Source of the DNA: Nitrosospira sp. Nl5 | GTDB lineage: Bacteria > Pseudomonadota > Gammaproteobacteria > Burkholderiales > Nitrosomonadaceae | Direction: 5' to 3' | DNA length: 64,000 bases | Assembly (NCBI RefSeq): GCF_900102495.1 | Contig: NZ_FMVQ01000015.1 | Coordinates: 1 to 64,000 of the forward strand | In this document: piece after piece, positions 20,093 through 29,285 of the stretch | How positions within the stretch are numbered: position 1 is the first letter of the stretch | Layout of the letters: every line of letters begins with the position of its first letter | Position numbers and translations under genes: made by a program | The notes under the pieces: generated by a model | What the model was told of the DNA's origin: nothing | What the model saw: only the letters and a program-made list of their open reading frames with translations | Databases searched by the model: none

Positions 20093-21411
20093 GGGTGCAG
20101 CCCAGCGGCGGTTTGGAGCAACCGGTCCCACTCCTCGCGCGAGCGATATGCTGGAAATGGCGCCGGCTCAAGAGGCTGCCCCGAATCCCAGACAACATCG
20201 AATTGGCCGTCATCCCGGGCTTGGCCAACGCGCGTCACCTTCCACATGTGGCGTGTAACCGGGTCCACCGAAACGACTCCTTCAGGTGCGGACAGGCTCT
20301 GCCGCAGGATGATGCGTTGGACGTGAGCCAGATCCCCCGAGCCCACTTCGCGAGCCGAATGAACCCACATCAGCATATTGATATAGGAAGCCTCCATTGG
20401 GCCGTCTATCACCGCTTGCGGCCCGAATTGATCGCGGAACCGGTTCACGAAAGCCTTATTTTCAGGTGACGGAATACTTTGAAAATAGTTTCGCGCAGCG
20501 TAATGGCCCGCCATCAACGGTGTGTCCTGAGCTGCCAGACCCACCTCCGTAACGCTGAACGATAACACCGGTATTTTGCGAGAGTTGATTCCACTCCTGT
20601 CAAGTGCTCGAAAAAAAACAGCGTTATCAGTGCTATTAATCGTACTCAGTACCATATCCGGTTGCTGCCTGGCGATATCCGCTGCCAGGTCATCCATGTC
20701 AATACGGTCCAGAGGCAGATAACGCTCTCCTACCACTACCGCGTTATGTGCTGTCAGCAAGTCCTTGATGAGAATATTCACCACGCGTGAGAAAACGTAA
20801 TTTGATCCTGCCAGGTAGATCCGCTTGCCACGCCCCCTGGGGTTTTCCCCCTTGCCGCCCTTGTCGCTCTTGCCGAGATTAACCAGTGCCCAGTGTACTG
20901 CGGGCATGACCAGCTGATTGGGCACAGCGCCGCCGTACAGGATGTTGGGCGACTGCTCCATGCCCTCATAACGCAATGCGTAAAAGAGCAAATGGCGATG
21001 CTTTTCCACCACTGGCTTCAACGCTTCGCGGCAGGCTGATGTCCAGCATCCAAACAGGGCTTGTACCCGTTCTTCAGTGATCAGGCGCTCCGCCTGCTCG
21101 GCGCAATAAACGGGGTCAGACCGGCAATCGACTATTACCGGCTCGATCTCCTGGCCGTTAATGCCGCCGCCCGCATTGGCCTCTTCGATGGCTAGCTGGA
21201 GCGCATCCACCAGTGGTTTTTCGCTCGCCGCCATGATGCCCGACAGGGAGTGAAGTATACCGATCTTGATACTCACCCTCGCGGACGAGTAGTGTCTCCA
21301 CACCAGGACACTGCCAACCAGCAGGACTATCAGGAGAATTAACGGAACGCGGATTGTATGGCTGGTATTCAATACGTGATCTTTCCCTTTGCACAAACTG
21401 CCCGTTGTCAT
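20089..21411 (-). CDS. Membrane-anchored periplasmic-binding protein of the urea/amide (UrtA/AmiC) type
   Basis: The 440-residue product has a short N-terminal cytoplasmic tail, one transmembrane segment or uncleaved signal anchor (about 20-38), and a type I periplasmic-binding domain: [49 protein letters not shown] and [19 protein letters not shown]. These match the amide/urea-binding AmiC/UrtA/FmdD group. No transporter genes are near. It overlaps the hybrid histidine kinase by 4 bp, so it more likely presents a ligand (urea, amide or short amide-like compound) to the kinase than feeds an ABC permease. The start is uncertain. Confidence 0.78.
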   Translation of the reverse strand: MTTGSLCKGKDHVLNTSHTIRVPLILLIVLLVGSVLVWRHYSSARVSIKIGILHSLSGIMAASEKPLVDALQLAIEEANAGGGINGQEIEPVIVDCRSDPVYCAEQAERLITEERVQALFGCWTSACREALKPVVEKHRHLLFYALRYEGMEQSPNILYGGAVPNQLVMPAVHWALVNLGKSDKGGKGENPRGRGKRIYLAGSNYVFSRVVNILIKDLLTAHNAVVVGERYLPLDRIDMDDLAADIARQQPDMVLSTINSTDNAVFFRALDRSGINSRKIPVLSFSVTEVGLAAQDTPLMAGHYAARNYFQSIPSPENKAFVNRFRDQFGPQAVIDGPMEASYINMLMWVHSAREVGSGDLAHVQRIILRQSLSAPEGVVSVDPVTRHMWKVTRVGQARDDGQFDVVWDSGQPLEPAPFPAYRSREEWDRLLQTAAGLHP

Positions 21412-21523
21412 TTAGAAGGCGCGTTGCGAATACTGCTAATACTTATCATAGACACAATGGCCGGTTTACGAAACAATCCTGCGTGAAATATCTCCACCAA
21501 AGATTTCAGCGCAAAGATTCCGG

Positions 21524-22447
21524 TTAGGGATCGCTCAGAACTTTCAAATGGGCCGCTACGCTTCGTCCCAGTGCGGGCAATGCATATCCTCCTTCCAGGG
21601 CCGATACGATTCGATCTTGCGCGTATTGATGCGCGATCTCCTTCATTCTTTCGGTCACCCATGCAAAATCGGTTTCCTGCAGATTCAATGAAGCAAGATC
21701 ATCGTCTCGATGGGCGTCAAAGCCCGCAGAAATAAATAACATCTGCGGTTTGAATTTAATCAGCGAAGGCAGCCAGAATTCGCTCGCCGCCGCGCGGAAT
21801 TTCTCACCGTCGCTGCCCGTTGCCAACGGAATATTGATCATGCGTTCGGAGCGCCCCGCTATGCCACTGTAGGGATAGAACGGATGCTGGAAAGTGGAAA
21901 CCATCATTACCCGCGGATCATCCCGAAATATATCCTCGGTACCATTGCCATGATGCACATCGAAATCCACCACCGCAACGCGCTCCAGCCCATGTGCCTG
22001 AATAGCGTGGGCAATGCCCGCCGCAATGTTGTTAAACAGGCAGAAGCCCATCGCACGATCCCGTTCTGCATGGTGGCCCGGCGGACGAATACCGCAAAAA
22101 GCATTCTTCACAATCTTGCCGATCACCAGGTCAGTTGCCAGAATTACCGCCCCCGCGGCACGATAGGCCGCTTTCAGACTATGCGGATTCATTGCCGTGT
22201 CCGGATCGAGATAAGCCATTCCGTTGGACGGCGCCTTGGCATCCAGTGAAGCGATATACTCCGGTGTGTGTATTCGTTCCAGTTGCTCCACTGTAGCCAA
22301 TGGCGCAACATGGCGTTCCAGTTTGGCTATCAGCCCGGAAGCGGCCAACTCATCCTCAATAGCCTTAAGCCGTGCCGGGCGCTCGGGGTGACATGCACCC
22401 ATTTCATGCAGCAGGCAATCGGGATGCGAAATATAGGCGGTATGCAT
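21524..22447 (-). CDS. Histone-deacetylase-family amidohydrolase
   Basis: Zinc-dependent deacetylase of the arginase/deacetylase fold; bacterial members act on acetylated polyamines, lysines or related amides. The 307-residue protein carries the class II type motifs: HPERPARLKAI at the start, CGIRPPGHHAERDRAMGFCL (catalytic His pair), AVVDFDVHHGNGTEDIF (zinc Asp and His), and SAGFDAHRDD (second zinc Asp). ATG 22447 (MHTAYISHPDCLLHE) has AAGGA about 9 nt upstream; the frame is open 33 codons further but without a family match. Substrate unknown. Confidence 0.9.
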   Translation of the reverse strand: MHTAYISHPDCLLHEMGACHPERPARLKAIEDELAASGLIAKLERHVAPLATVEQLERIHTPEYIASLDAKAPSNGMAYLDPDTAMNPHSLKAAYRAAGAVILATDLVIGKIVKNAFCGIRPPGHHAERDRAMGFCLFNNIAAGIAHAIQAHGLERVAVVDFDVHHGNGTEDIFRDDPRVMMVSTFQHPFYPYSGIAGRSERMINIPLATGSDGEKFRAAASEFWLPSLIKFKPQMLFISAGFDAHRDDDLASLNLQETDFAWVTERMKEIAHQYAQDRIVSALEGGYALPALGRSVAAHLKVLSDP

Positions 22448-22809
22448 AGCTGATTTCCTTGAAGTATTGATGGCTTTGATTCGGCCCGCATTAACGGCTT
22501 CACTGGGCGGTAGTGTGCGGGAGCATCGTTTACCTTTGATTTGCAATGCATATATAAAACGGGCTGCGATGATTTCCGCATCCTCGGGCGTGTTCCCGCC
22601 CTGGGCAATAGCTTATCGCCGCTTCGTTTTCCCTCTTCAAGAAGTTGCAGGCTTAAAGGAAAACCACGTTGCCTTTGTGTTACGGAGCAACTGTCCACGG
22701 TTCAAAATTGAAACAACCGTCCCTCCGTGATAATCTCTGGCTCAAATTACTCCGCTTATCGAGACTAAATTCGCTTTAACCTTATGAAACTAAAAAAATC
22801 AGGCGTTCA
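22448..22809. promoter_or_regulatory. Divergent intergenic region
   Basis: A 362-bp stretch between the deacetylase gene (minus) and the LapD-like gene (plus). It should contain promoters for both, but I see no clear operator, hairpin terminator or RNA gene in it. Open frames here have no recognisable product. Confidence 0.4.
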
Positions 22810-24720
22810 ATGTCTCTTTTCCGACAACTCTGGTTAGCCGTTATACTGGTTACCCTAACAAGTTTTATAGGCAGCTTTGCCGTGAGCATGCACAGCACGC
22901 GCAGCTATCTTGAACAGCAGCTTCATCGAAAAAATATCGATAGCGCGAATTTTCTCGCCCTCACCATCTCTCAACTAAGCAAGGATCCCGTTACGATCGC
23001 GCTACAAATCGCAGCACTCTTCGATAGCGGCCAATACGAGTCAATCTCGATTACCTCTCCGGATGGCAAGGTTATTGCTGAACGCATGCAAGACCGGATA
23101 GACACCACGATTCCAGAATGGTTTATTGATTTCTTCCCCATCAGCGCCGAAGCAGGACGCGCCCAAATATCGGATAGCTGGATGCAATTTGGCGTTATTA
23201 AAGTAGTCAGCCACACCCATCTCGCCTATCAGGCGCTTTGGGAACAAACCGAAAACCTGATACTCTGGTTTTTGGTGACGGGTACCTTCGGCGGACTCAT
23301 CGGCGTGCTGATACTTTATCGCATTAAGCGACCCTTGGCTGCGATGGTAGACCAGGCTGACGCCATAACGGAACGACGCTTCCTCACTATTTCCGAGCCT
23401 CGCGTACCGGAATTGCGCAGTATCGCGCGCGCAACGAACGATCTGGTCAGACGCCTGCATAACAGGTTTTTCGAGGAAACGTCTCGCCTGGAGGCTTTGC
23501 ATAAGCAACTCAATTACAACGCCGTGACCGGCCTGGCTAACCGTAAATATTTCATGAGCCGCGCGAATACGTTACTGCATGAAGAGGATGCTGCTTTGGG
23601 CGGTGTTCTACTTATCATACGTCTCAACGATCTGGCAAAACTCAATCGGAAATTTGATCGTACCGTGACGAACAACCTCCTTGGCCAGGTGGGAACACTC
23701 ATCGACAAAATTGCCAGCGAAGCGCCGGACCGTCTCTCTGCCCGTCTGAATGGCTCGGATTTTGCGCTCATCATTCCTGACATGAACGACGCCGGTCATT
23801 TCGCAAAACAACTGACCATGGAACTCACCGCCCTGTTACCGCAAACCGACGGCGAGATTACAGATTTCTGCCATATTGGCGCCATCCATTACCAGCGTGG
23901 GGATAAACTGGATACGCTTCTCGCCAACGCCGACGCTGCGCTGGCGACCGCGAGCAAACTTGGAACCAATGCGTGGCATGCCGCTGCCATGCAATCCGAT
24001 TCTCGTATCGATACCAGTGGCCGCGGCTGGGGTCAGAATTTTACCGATGCAATTAGCGAAAACCGGCTCAAACTGGTACTTTTCCCTGTGGTTGGCGCCA
24101 CTGGCACTCCACTCCACCAGGAAGCCGTTATCCGGCTTCAAGTCCAGCGTGACGGGGATTGGCTCGCTGCGGGCGATTTCATGGCCACCACTACCCGCCT
24201 CAACCTCACCGGTTCCCTTGACCTTGGCGTCTTCCGTCTCGCCATCGAAATGATGCACTCCCAATCAGGCGAGCTCGCCGTTAACCTTTCGGCTGAAACC
24301 ATGGCCGATCAGGATTACCGCGAAAAACTCGCACAATTGCTGCGCCAGCACCCGGATTTATGCCGCCGCCTTTGGATTGAAGTGCCTGAATACGGCGCGT
24401 TTAACAAATTTGAGACCTTTCGCGATTTTTGCCATACTTTCAAGGAACTTGGTTGCCGCTTGGGACTGGAACACTTCGGCCACCACTTCGGCGAAATCCA
24501 GAAACTGACCGATCTCGGCCTCGACTACCTGAAAGTGGACGCAAGTTTCGTATACGGTATCGACCAGAAAAAGGGGCAGCAAAAATTCCTCAAGGGGTTG
24601 TGCGGCCTGGCTCACAGCGTTGGCATCATCGTCATTGCCATCGGCGTGCAAACCGAAACCGAGCAGAAAACATTGATAAGGCTGGGCTTTGATGGCGTAA
24701 CGGGACCTGGGGTGAAGTAA
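22810..24720 (+). CDS. LapD-like degenerate GGDEF/EAL c-di-GMP receptor
   Basis: Inner-membrane protein of 636 residues: TM1 (8-25), a LapD/MoxY-type periplasmic domain (26-148) with FSLTI-like region replaced by ANFLALTISQLS, TM2 (150-170), HAMP (171-222), GGDEF-like domain (235-390) and EAL-like domain (405-636). The GGDEF motif is NGSDF (314-318) and the EAL motif is EAV (438-440). The DDFG loop reads EHFGHHFG (554-561). Both active sites therefore look lost, as in Pseudomonas LapD, which binds c-di-GMP and sequesters the periplasmic protease LapG. No lapG or large adhesin gene is visible here. Function as receptor is inferred. Confidence 0.82.
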   Translation: MSLFRQLWLAVILVTLTSFIGSFAVSMHSTRSYLEQQLHRKNIDSANFLALTISQLSKDPVTIALQIAALFDSGQYESISITSPDGKVIAERMQDRIDTTIPEWFIDFFPISAEAGRAQISDSWMQFGVIKVVSHTHLAYQALWEQTENLILWFLVTGTFGGLIGVLILYRIKRPLAAMVDQADAITERRFLTISEPRVPELRSIARATNDLVRRLHNRFFEETSRLEALHKQLNYNAVTGLANRKYFMSRANTLLHEEDAALGGVLLIIRLNDLAKLNRKFDRTVTNNLLGQVGTLIDKIASEAPDRLSARLNGSDFALIIPDMNDAGHFAKQLTMELTALLPQTDGEITDFCHIGAIHYQRGDKLDTLLANADAALATASKLGTNAWHAAAMQSDSRIDTSGRGWGQNFTDAISENRLKLVLFPVVGATGTPLHQEAVIRLQVQRDGDWLAAGDFMATTTRLNLTGSLDLGVFRLAIEMMHSQSGELAVNLSAETMADQDYREKLAQLLRQHPDLCRRLWIEVPEYGAFNKFETFRDFCHTFKELGCRLGLEHFGHHFGEIQKLTDLGLDYLKVDASFVYGIDQKKGQQKFLKGLCGLAHSVGIIVIAIGVQTETEQKTLIRLGFDGVTGPGVK

Positions 24721-24884
24721 TTCATTCCCCTGCTTACCCCTGACTTATAGACATTAACGCCCGTAGTCAACCTCGGATTCAGATCGCAGCTTTGCGGTAA
24801 CTCAGCCTCCTCTTGCAATTCCGAGATGTTGCATCTATAACTTCCTAGGTCCCTTATTTTCAAATAATTACACAAGGATGGATC

Positions 24885-27038
24885 ATGGCTTCCTCCCATA
24901 CATGGAATTTCTTCCGCGCAGGCGGTTTCGATCAAGTGCAAATTGATAATGGCGCGGATCTGCTGGCTCTAAAGGAGCTTGATCAAAAATTATGGGTGGC
25001 GCTGAGTTGTCCGACACGCGGTATCGAGTTCGACAATAAGACGCTCGATTTAATTGATCGCGATGCGGATGCGCATGTGCATGCGAATGAAGTACTGGCA
25101 GCCATCGCTTGGGCAGGGGGTTTGCTTAGAAATGCGGATTTATTGGTCAAGGGATCGGACTCTGTGGCGTTGGCGGATATCGATGACAACAACGAAGAAG
25201 GACGAAAGATACTTGTTTCAGCGCAATACATATTGAAAAGCCTGGGTAAAGCCGATGCGGCGGAGATTTCTCTGGCGGATATGGCTGACATCGAAAAATT
25301 CGTTGCAGGTCTCGATTTCAATGGCGACGGCGTAATTCACCCAGGACAAATTACAAATGTGGACTTGCGTGCCACTGTTGAAGATATTATCAAGTATTGT
25401 GGCTCCGTATCGGATATGAGTGGGAAGACCGGCATCAATCAGGAAATCAGCAACACTTTTTTTACAGAAGTTGTTGCCTACTCGGGCTGGCAAGCCAAAG
25501 GTGATGGGGACGCGGATATTCAGTTCCTTGGAGAGAAGACGCAAGCGGCCGCTAACGCCTTCCACGCTATCAGAGACAAAGTCAGCGACTATTTCACGCG
25601 CTGTCAATTAGCGGCATACGATGCGCGTGCAGCGGTGCCATTAAGCCGTTGCGCCGAGGATTACCAGCATATCGCGGCGCAAATGCTGTCGGGGCAGAAT
25701 GCCGATATAGCGAATTTTCCGCTGGCGACAGTGGAGCCAAACAAGCCTCTGCCACTGGTCTCCGGCATTAATCCCGCTTGGCAGAAGCAAGTCGATGCTC
25801 TGCGTGAACACGCTGTTTTGCCGCTATTCGGCAAAAAGGAAAATCTGCTCGCGTCGGAATGGACAGCGCTTTGCGTCAAGTTTGCGGCATTTGATACGTG
25901 GCAAGCCACTAAACCAGCCTGCTGTGCCGAGCAGCTTGGCAAAGCGCGCCTGCGCGAAATCCTTGCCGCCAATCATAAGGCAGCAATCGATAACCTGATC
26001 AGCCAGGATAAGGCAGTGGAAACCGAGGTCAAGGCGATCCGCTCGGTGGAAAGGCTCTTGCGCTATAGCCGTGATTTATTCACCCTGGTCAATAATTTCG
26101 TATCGTTCCGTAGCTTCTACACCGGAAGGGATAAAGCGATATTCCAATTGGGTACGCTATACCTGGATGGACGTAGTTGCGATCTGTGTATCAAGGTCGA
26201 GAATATCGGCAAACATGCCGAGTTCGCCAACACGAGTGGCTTATATCTGGCGTATTGTGATTGCGTGCGTAGTGGCGGCACGGAAAAAATGAGTATTGCC
26301 GCTGCATTTACCGCGGGAGATTCGGACTTTCTCATGGTGGGCCGAAACGGGATTTTCTATGATAGAAAAGGTCAGGACTGGGATGCCACTATCGTACGCA
26401 TCCTCGATCATCCGATCAGCATCCGCCAGGCTTTCTGGTCGCCATACAAAAAACTGATTAAATTCGTTAATGAGCAGTTGCAGAAACTGGCCGCATCGAA
26501 AGCCGCCGCGGCGAATGAAAAGTGGATCAAGGCAGTGTCGGAGGGCAGCCAGACCGTCGTGGCCGGAACTCCCCCTCCCCCCAAGGCACCTTTCGATGTG
26601 GGCAAATTTGCCGGCATTTTTGCGGCGATAGGTTTGGCCGTCGGCGCCATCGGCGGCATCCTTGCTTCACTTGTTGCCGGGTTATTGGGGTTAAAACTCT
26701 GGCAGATACCTTTAGCGATAATCGGTCTGATGTTGCTGATTTCCGGCCCGGCCATGATCGTGGCCTGGTTCAAACTGAAGGAGCGCAACCTCGGTCCGGT
26801 ATTGGATGCAAATGGCTGGGCAATCAATGCGCGAGCGCGTATCAATATTTCGTTTGGCACGTCGCTGACCAAGCTCGCATACTTGCCGCAAGGTTCGCAT
26901 CGCTCGCTGGCTGATCCCTTTGCGGATAAGAAAACAGTGTGGCCATATTATGTGCTGATCGGGGGTATCCTCGTTGCCTTGATAGGCCTATGGTACATAG
27001 GTTTTTTTGAAGTTCCTCCCCCCAATAGCGGGACTTGA
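24885..27038 (+). CDS. Unrecognised EF-hand protein with C-terminal membrane segments
   Basis: I do not recognise this 717-residue protein. Near the N-terminus are two EF-hand-like loops: residues 58-69 fit the canonical pattern (Asp58, Asp60, Asp62, Glu69), and 144-155 fits with Gln in place of the final acid (Asp144, Asn146, Asp148). A third acidic stretch lies at 98-105. A long, probably helical middle part contains several Cys (for example CDLCIKV, YCDC). A Pro-rich linker (TPPPPKAPF, about 560) leads to three hydrophobic segments (about 568-595, 602-625, 685-703). No N-terminal signal peptide is seen. Ribosome site AAGGA, 7 nt before the ATG. The aldolase follows after 62 bp. Confidence 0.7.
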   Translation: MASSHTWNFFRAGGFDQVQIDNGADLLALKELDQKLWVALSCPTRGIEFDNKTLDLIDRDADAHVHANEVLAAIAWAGGLLRNADLLVKGSDSVALADIDDNNEEGRKILVSAQYILKSLGKADAAEISLADMADIEKFVAGLDFNGDGVIHPGQITNVDLRATVEDIIKYCGSVSDMSGKTGINQEISNTFFTEVVAYSGWQAKGDGDADIQFLGEKTQAAANAFHAIRDKVSDYFTRCQLAAYDARAAVPLSRCAEDYQHIAAQMLSGQNADIANFPLATVEPNKPLPLVSGINPAWQKQVDALREHAVLPLFGKKENLLASEWTALCVKFAAFDTWQATKPACCAEQLGKARLREILAANHKAAIDNLISQDKAVETEVKAIRSVERLLRYSRDLFTLVNNFVSFRSFYTGRDKAIFQLGTLYLDGRSCDLCIKVENIGKHAEFANTSGLYLAYCDCVRSGGTEKMSIAAAFTAGDSDFLMVGRNGIFYDRKGQDWDATIVRILDHPISIRQAFWSPYKKLIKFVNEQLQKLAASKAAAANEKWIKAVSEGSQTVVAGTPPPPKAPFDVGKFAGIFAAIGLAVGAIGGILASLVAGLLGLKLWQIPLAIIGLMLLISGPAMIVAWFKLKERNLGPVLDANGWAINARARINISFGTSLTKLAYLPQGSHRSLADPFADKKTVWPYYVLIGGILVALIGLWYIGFFEVPPPNSGT

Positions 27039-27100
27039 GGAAAACTAGCATCACGGTCCGACTTGCAATAAATTTTCTACCTTTTATCGGAGAATAGCTA

Positions 27101-28120
27101 GTGAATATCGATGAACTCAAGTCAGTAGCAAGAGCCATCGTTGCGAAACAGAAAGGTATTCTTGCGGCGGATGAAAGTAACCCAACGATCAAGAAACGCT
27201 TTGATTCGATCAAACTAGAGTCAACTGAAGAAAACCGCCGGCGATACCGCGAATTGTTGTTCACCACCGATGGTATCGAACGCTATATCAGCGGCGTCAT
27301 CCTCTTCGACGAAACATTGCGCCAGAGCTCCCGGGATGGCACGCCCTTCGCCAAGTTACTAGCGGGCCGGGGAATAATCCCTGGCATCAAGGTCGACAAA
27401 GGCGCGAAGACACTGGCACTGTACCCTGCGGACAAGGTCACCGAGGGCCTGGACGGGTTGCGCGGACGGCTTGCGGAGTACAAACAGCTGGGCGCGAAAT
27501 TTGCGAAGTGGCGGGCGGTTATCCAAATTGACGAGCATGACGTGCCTGCTGCATACGCTTTGCGCGCGAATGCGCATGCACTCGCACGTTACGCGGCGCT
27601 CTGCCAGGAAGCGGATATTGTGCCGATCGTGGAGCCGGAAGTACTCATGGACGGCATTCATGGTATCGATCGCTGCGAAGCGGTCACGTCGCAAATGCTT
27701 GGGAATTTATTCACGGAGCTTAACGCTCACCGCGTGGTATTCGAGGGTATTTTGCTCAAACCGAATATGGTAATCGCGGGCATGAAATGCACGACTCAGG
27801 CGAGTGTGCAACAAATTGCCGAGGGGTCGATTCGCTGTTTAAGCCGCTATGTCCCCGCGGCGGTTCCGGGGATTGTGTTCCTGTCCGGAGGCCAAAGTCC
27901 AGAAGACGCGACCAATCACCTGAATGCCATGAATGCGATGGGGCCCCATCCCTGGGAGCTCAGTTTTTCCTATGGACGTGCGCTGCAGGCACCGGTTCTT
28001 GCTGCCTGGGAGGGCAGGGAAAACAATATAACCGCGGCGCAGCGGGCGTTCTTCAAGCGATGCCGATTAAACAGCTTGGCGCGCGAGGGTAAATATAACC
28101 GGGGAATGGAAGCGGATTAA
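27101..28120 (+). CDS. Class I fructose-bisphosphate aldolase
   Basis: Reversible cleavage of fructose 1,6-bisphosphate, used in glycolysis, gluconeogenesis and (in autotrophs) Calvin-cycle carbon flow. The 339-residue protein follows the eukaryote-like class I family: GILAADESNPTIKKRF, YISGVILFDETLRQ, GIKVDKG, AKWRAVI, PIVEPEVLMDG and the Schiff-base Lys in EGILLKPNMV, then FLSGGQSPEDAT. It starts with GTG at 27101, with GGAGA 8 nt upstream. It is slightly shorter than animal enzymes and ends RGMEAD without the usual Tyr tail. It sits 62 bp after the EF-hand protein gene. Confidence 0.93.
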   Translation: MNIDELKSVARAIVAKQKGILAADESNPTIKKRFDSIKLESTEENRRRYRELLFTTDGIERYISGVILFDETLRQSSRDGTPFAKLLAGRGIIPGIKVDKGAKTLALYPADKVTEGLDGLRGRLAEYKQLGAKFAKWRAVIQIDEHDVPAAYALRANAHALARYAALCQEADIVPIVEPEVLMDGIHGIDRCEAVTSQMLGNLFTELNAHRVVFEGILLKPNMVIAGMKCTTQASVQQIAEGSIRCLSRYVPAAVPGIVFLSGGQSPEDATNHLNAMNAMGPHPWELSFSYGRALQAPVLAAWEGRENNITAAQRAFFKRCRLNSLAREGKYNRGMEAD

Positions 28121-28151
28121 TGGATTGCCTCTCTTATGCATGTAAACCGGC

Positions 28152-28556
28152 CTATCTCGACTGCTCTTTCTGTTTCAAATGGATGTAGGCTCGCCGGGCA
28201 GCCTCGCCCGCTTCTTCCGCATTTCCCTGTTTCGCTGCGCTGATCGCTTTTGCCATTTCTTCAAAAGTTGCTTCATCGTGCTCCGCCTTTTGTTTTTCCC
28301 CGTATATCGGCACAATAGGATGAGCATAAGGATGCTCCTTGTTTTGTTCGATGAGCTGCTTCCTCGCCTCTTCGGTATGATGAGCCACTTCTTTTGCGTT
28401 ACCTTTTCGGCCGCTTTCTATCGCTTTCTTCAAATGTTGCTCAGCCAGCTTCTCATGATCTTCCTGGGCGTAACCAATTCCAGAATTTCCGCCGAAACCA
28501 ATCAAACCCGCCAGTAGGGCGTAAGCAACAGCTTTCATTGAGTTCTTGCAATGCAT
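28152..28556 (-). CDS. SmbP-like small periplasmic metal-binding protein
   Basis: Secreted protein of 134 residues: a signal peptide (to about residue 31, GIGYAQ) followed by a helical, charged region with two similar helix-hairpin units. Each has the pattern of an acidic/His-containing helix, a short GN(A)(K/E)E turn and another helix (HLKKAIESGRKGNAKEVAHH; MAKAISAAKQGNAEEAGEAA). This resembles SmbP, the copper-binding four-helix protein first found in Nitrosomonas europaea, but has fewer His. ATG 28556 has GGGGA 6 nt upstream. Metal binding is inferred from the family, not shown. Confidence 0.65.
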   Translation of the reverse strand: MHCKNSMKAVAYALLAGLIGFGGNSGIGYAQEDHEKLAEQHLKKAIESGRKGNAKEVAHHTEEARKQLIEQNKEHPYAHPIVPIYGEKQKAEHDEATFEEMAKAISAAKQGNAEEAGEAARRAYIHLKQKEQSR

Positions 28557-28667
28557 GCCTGTTCCCCGTCATATCCCGCTACCACTCCGGAACTTCCGCC
28601 CGCATCTGCTAAAGGGTTCCAGCACAAAACGCAGCCATTCCACCTCATCCGGATGCCTGATTCAGGG

Positions 28668-29282
28668 TTAATGCTTCTGCTTCTGGTATAGCCCGATCAG
28701 CTCGGAATAGGCAACGACATGGCCTTCCATCGCTTTCTCCAGCATTGCCTTGGTGGGCTGTTTCAGATCAGGCAGGACAGTGTCCAGCGCATAGAGCTTA
28801 TGAAAATAGCGATGGCTGCCCACGGGCGGGCAGGGTCCACCGTAGCCGGTACGCTGCCAATCATTCAGCCCCTCCAGCGTTCCTGCTGGAAGCTCTGCTG
28901 CTGCAGCGCCCTCGGTCAGGCCGCCGATACCGGGTGGGATATTGTACAAAACCCAGTGCACCCAGGTTCTTTCAGGTGCCGCGGGATCAGGCGCGTCTGG
29001 ATCGTCAATGATTAAAACCAGGCTCTTCGCGCCTTCTGGCACCTCCGTCCAGAAGAGTTCAGGTGAAATATCATGCCCCTCGCAAGTATGGCGAGAGGGA
29101 ATTATCCCGTTATGGGGAAAAGATGACGATGTAATATTCATGGACATAATTGTTTTCTCCTTATTATCCTTATCGCTCAAGAGTGAGCCTGCTTGAACTG
29201 CCCCAGCCGTCATGCAGTTCAGGGTGATTCCGAACAGGACCCCGATCCTTATCCATCGTTTGCAATGCGCACTGATTTCCAA
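28668..29282 (-). CDS. YbhB/YbcL-family (PEBP, Raf-kinase-inhibitor-like) protein
   Basis: Phosphatidylethanolamine-binding-protein fold. The 204-residue frame has HTCEGHDISPEL, the ligand-pocket motif IDDPDAP, TWVHWVLYNIP, and GPCPPVGSHRYFHKLYAL, all typical of YbhB/YbcL. Residues 10-31 look like a signal peptide ending TAGAVQA, so a periplasmic protein is likely; its start is a TTG at 29282. An internal ATG at 29147 has a much stronger ribosome site (AAGGAG, 9 nt) and would give a cytoplasmic 159-residue form. The biological role of bacterial members is poorly known. It begins 3 bp after the Hsp20 stop. Confidence 0.85.
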   Translation of the reverse strand: MEISAHCKRWIRIGVLFGITLNCMTAGAVQAGSLLSDKDNKEKTIMSMNITSSSFPHNGIIPSRHTCEGHDISPELFWTEVPEGAKSLVLIIDDPDAPDPAAPERTWVHWVLYNIPPGIGGLTEGAAAAELPAGTLEGLNDWQRTGYGGPCPPVGSHRYFHKLYALDTVLPDLKQPTKAMLEKAMEGHVVAYSELIGLYQKQKH

Positions 29283-29285
29283 TTA

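Noticed and set aside
19154-20326. 390-codon plus-strand open frame
   Set aside because: Antisense to the Cache part of the hybrid kinase and the end of the binding protein gene; no domain and no start signal.
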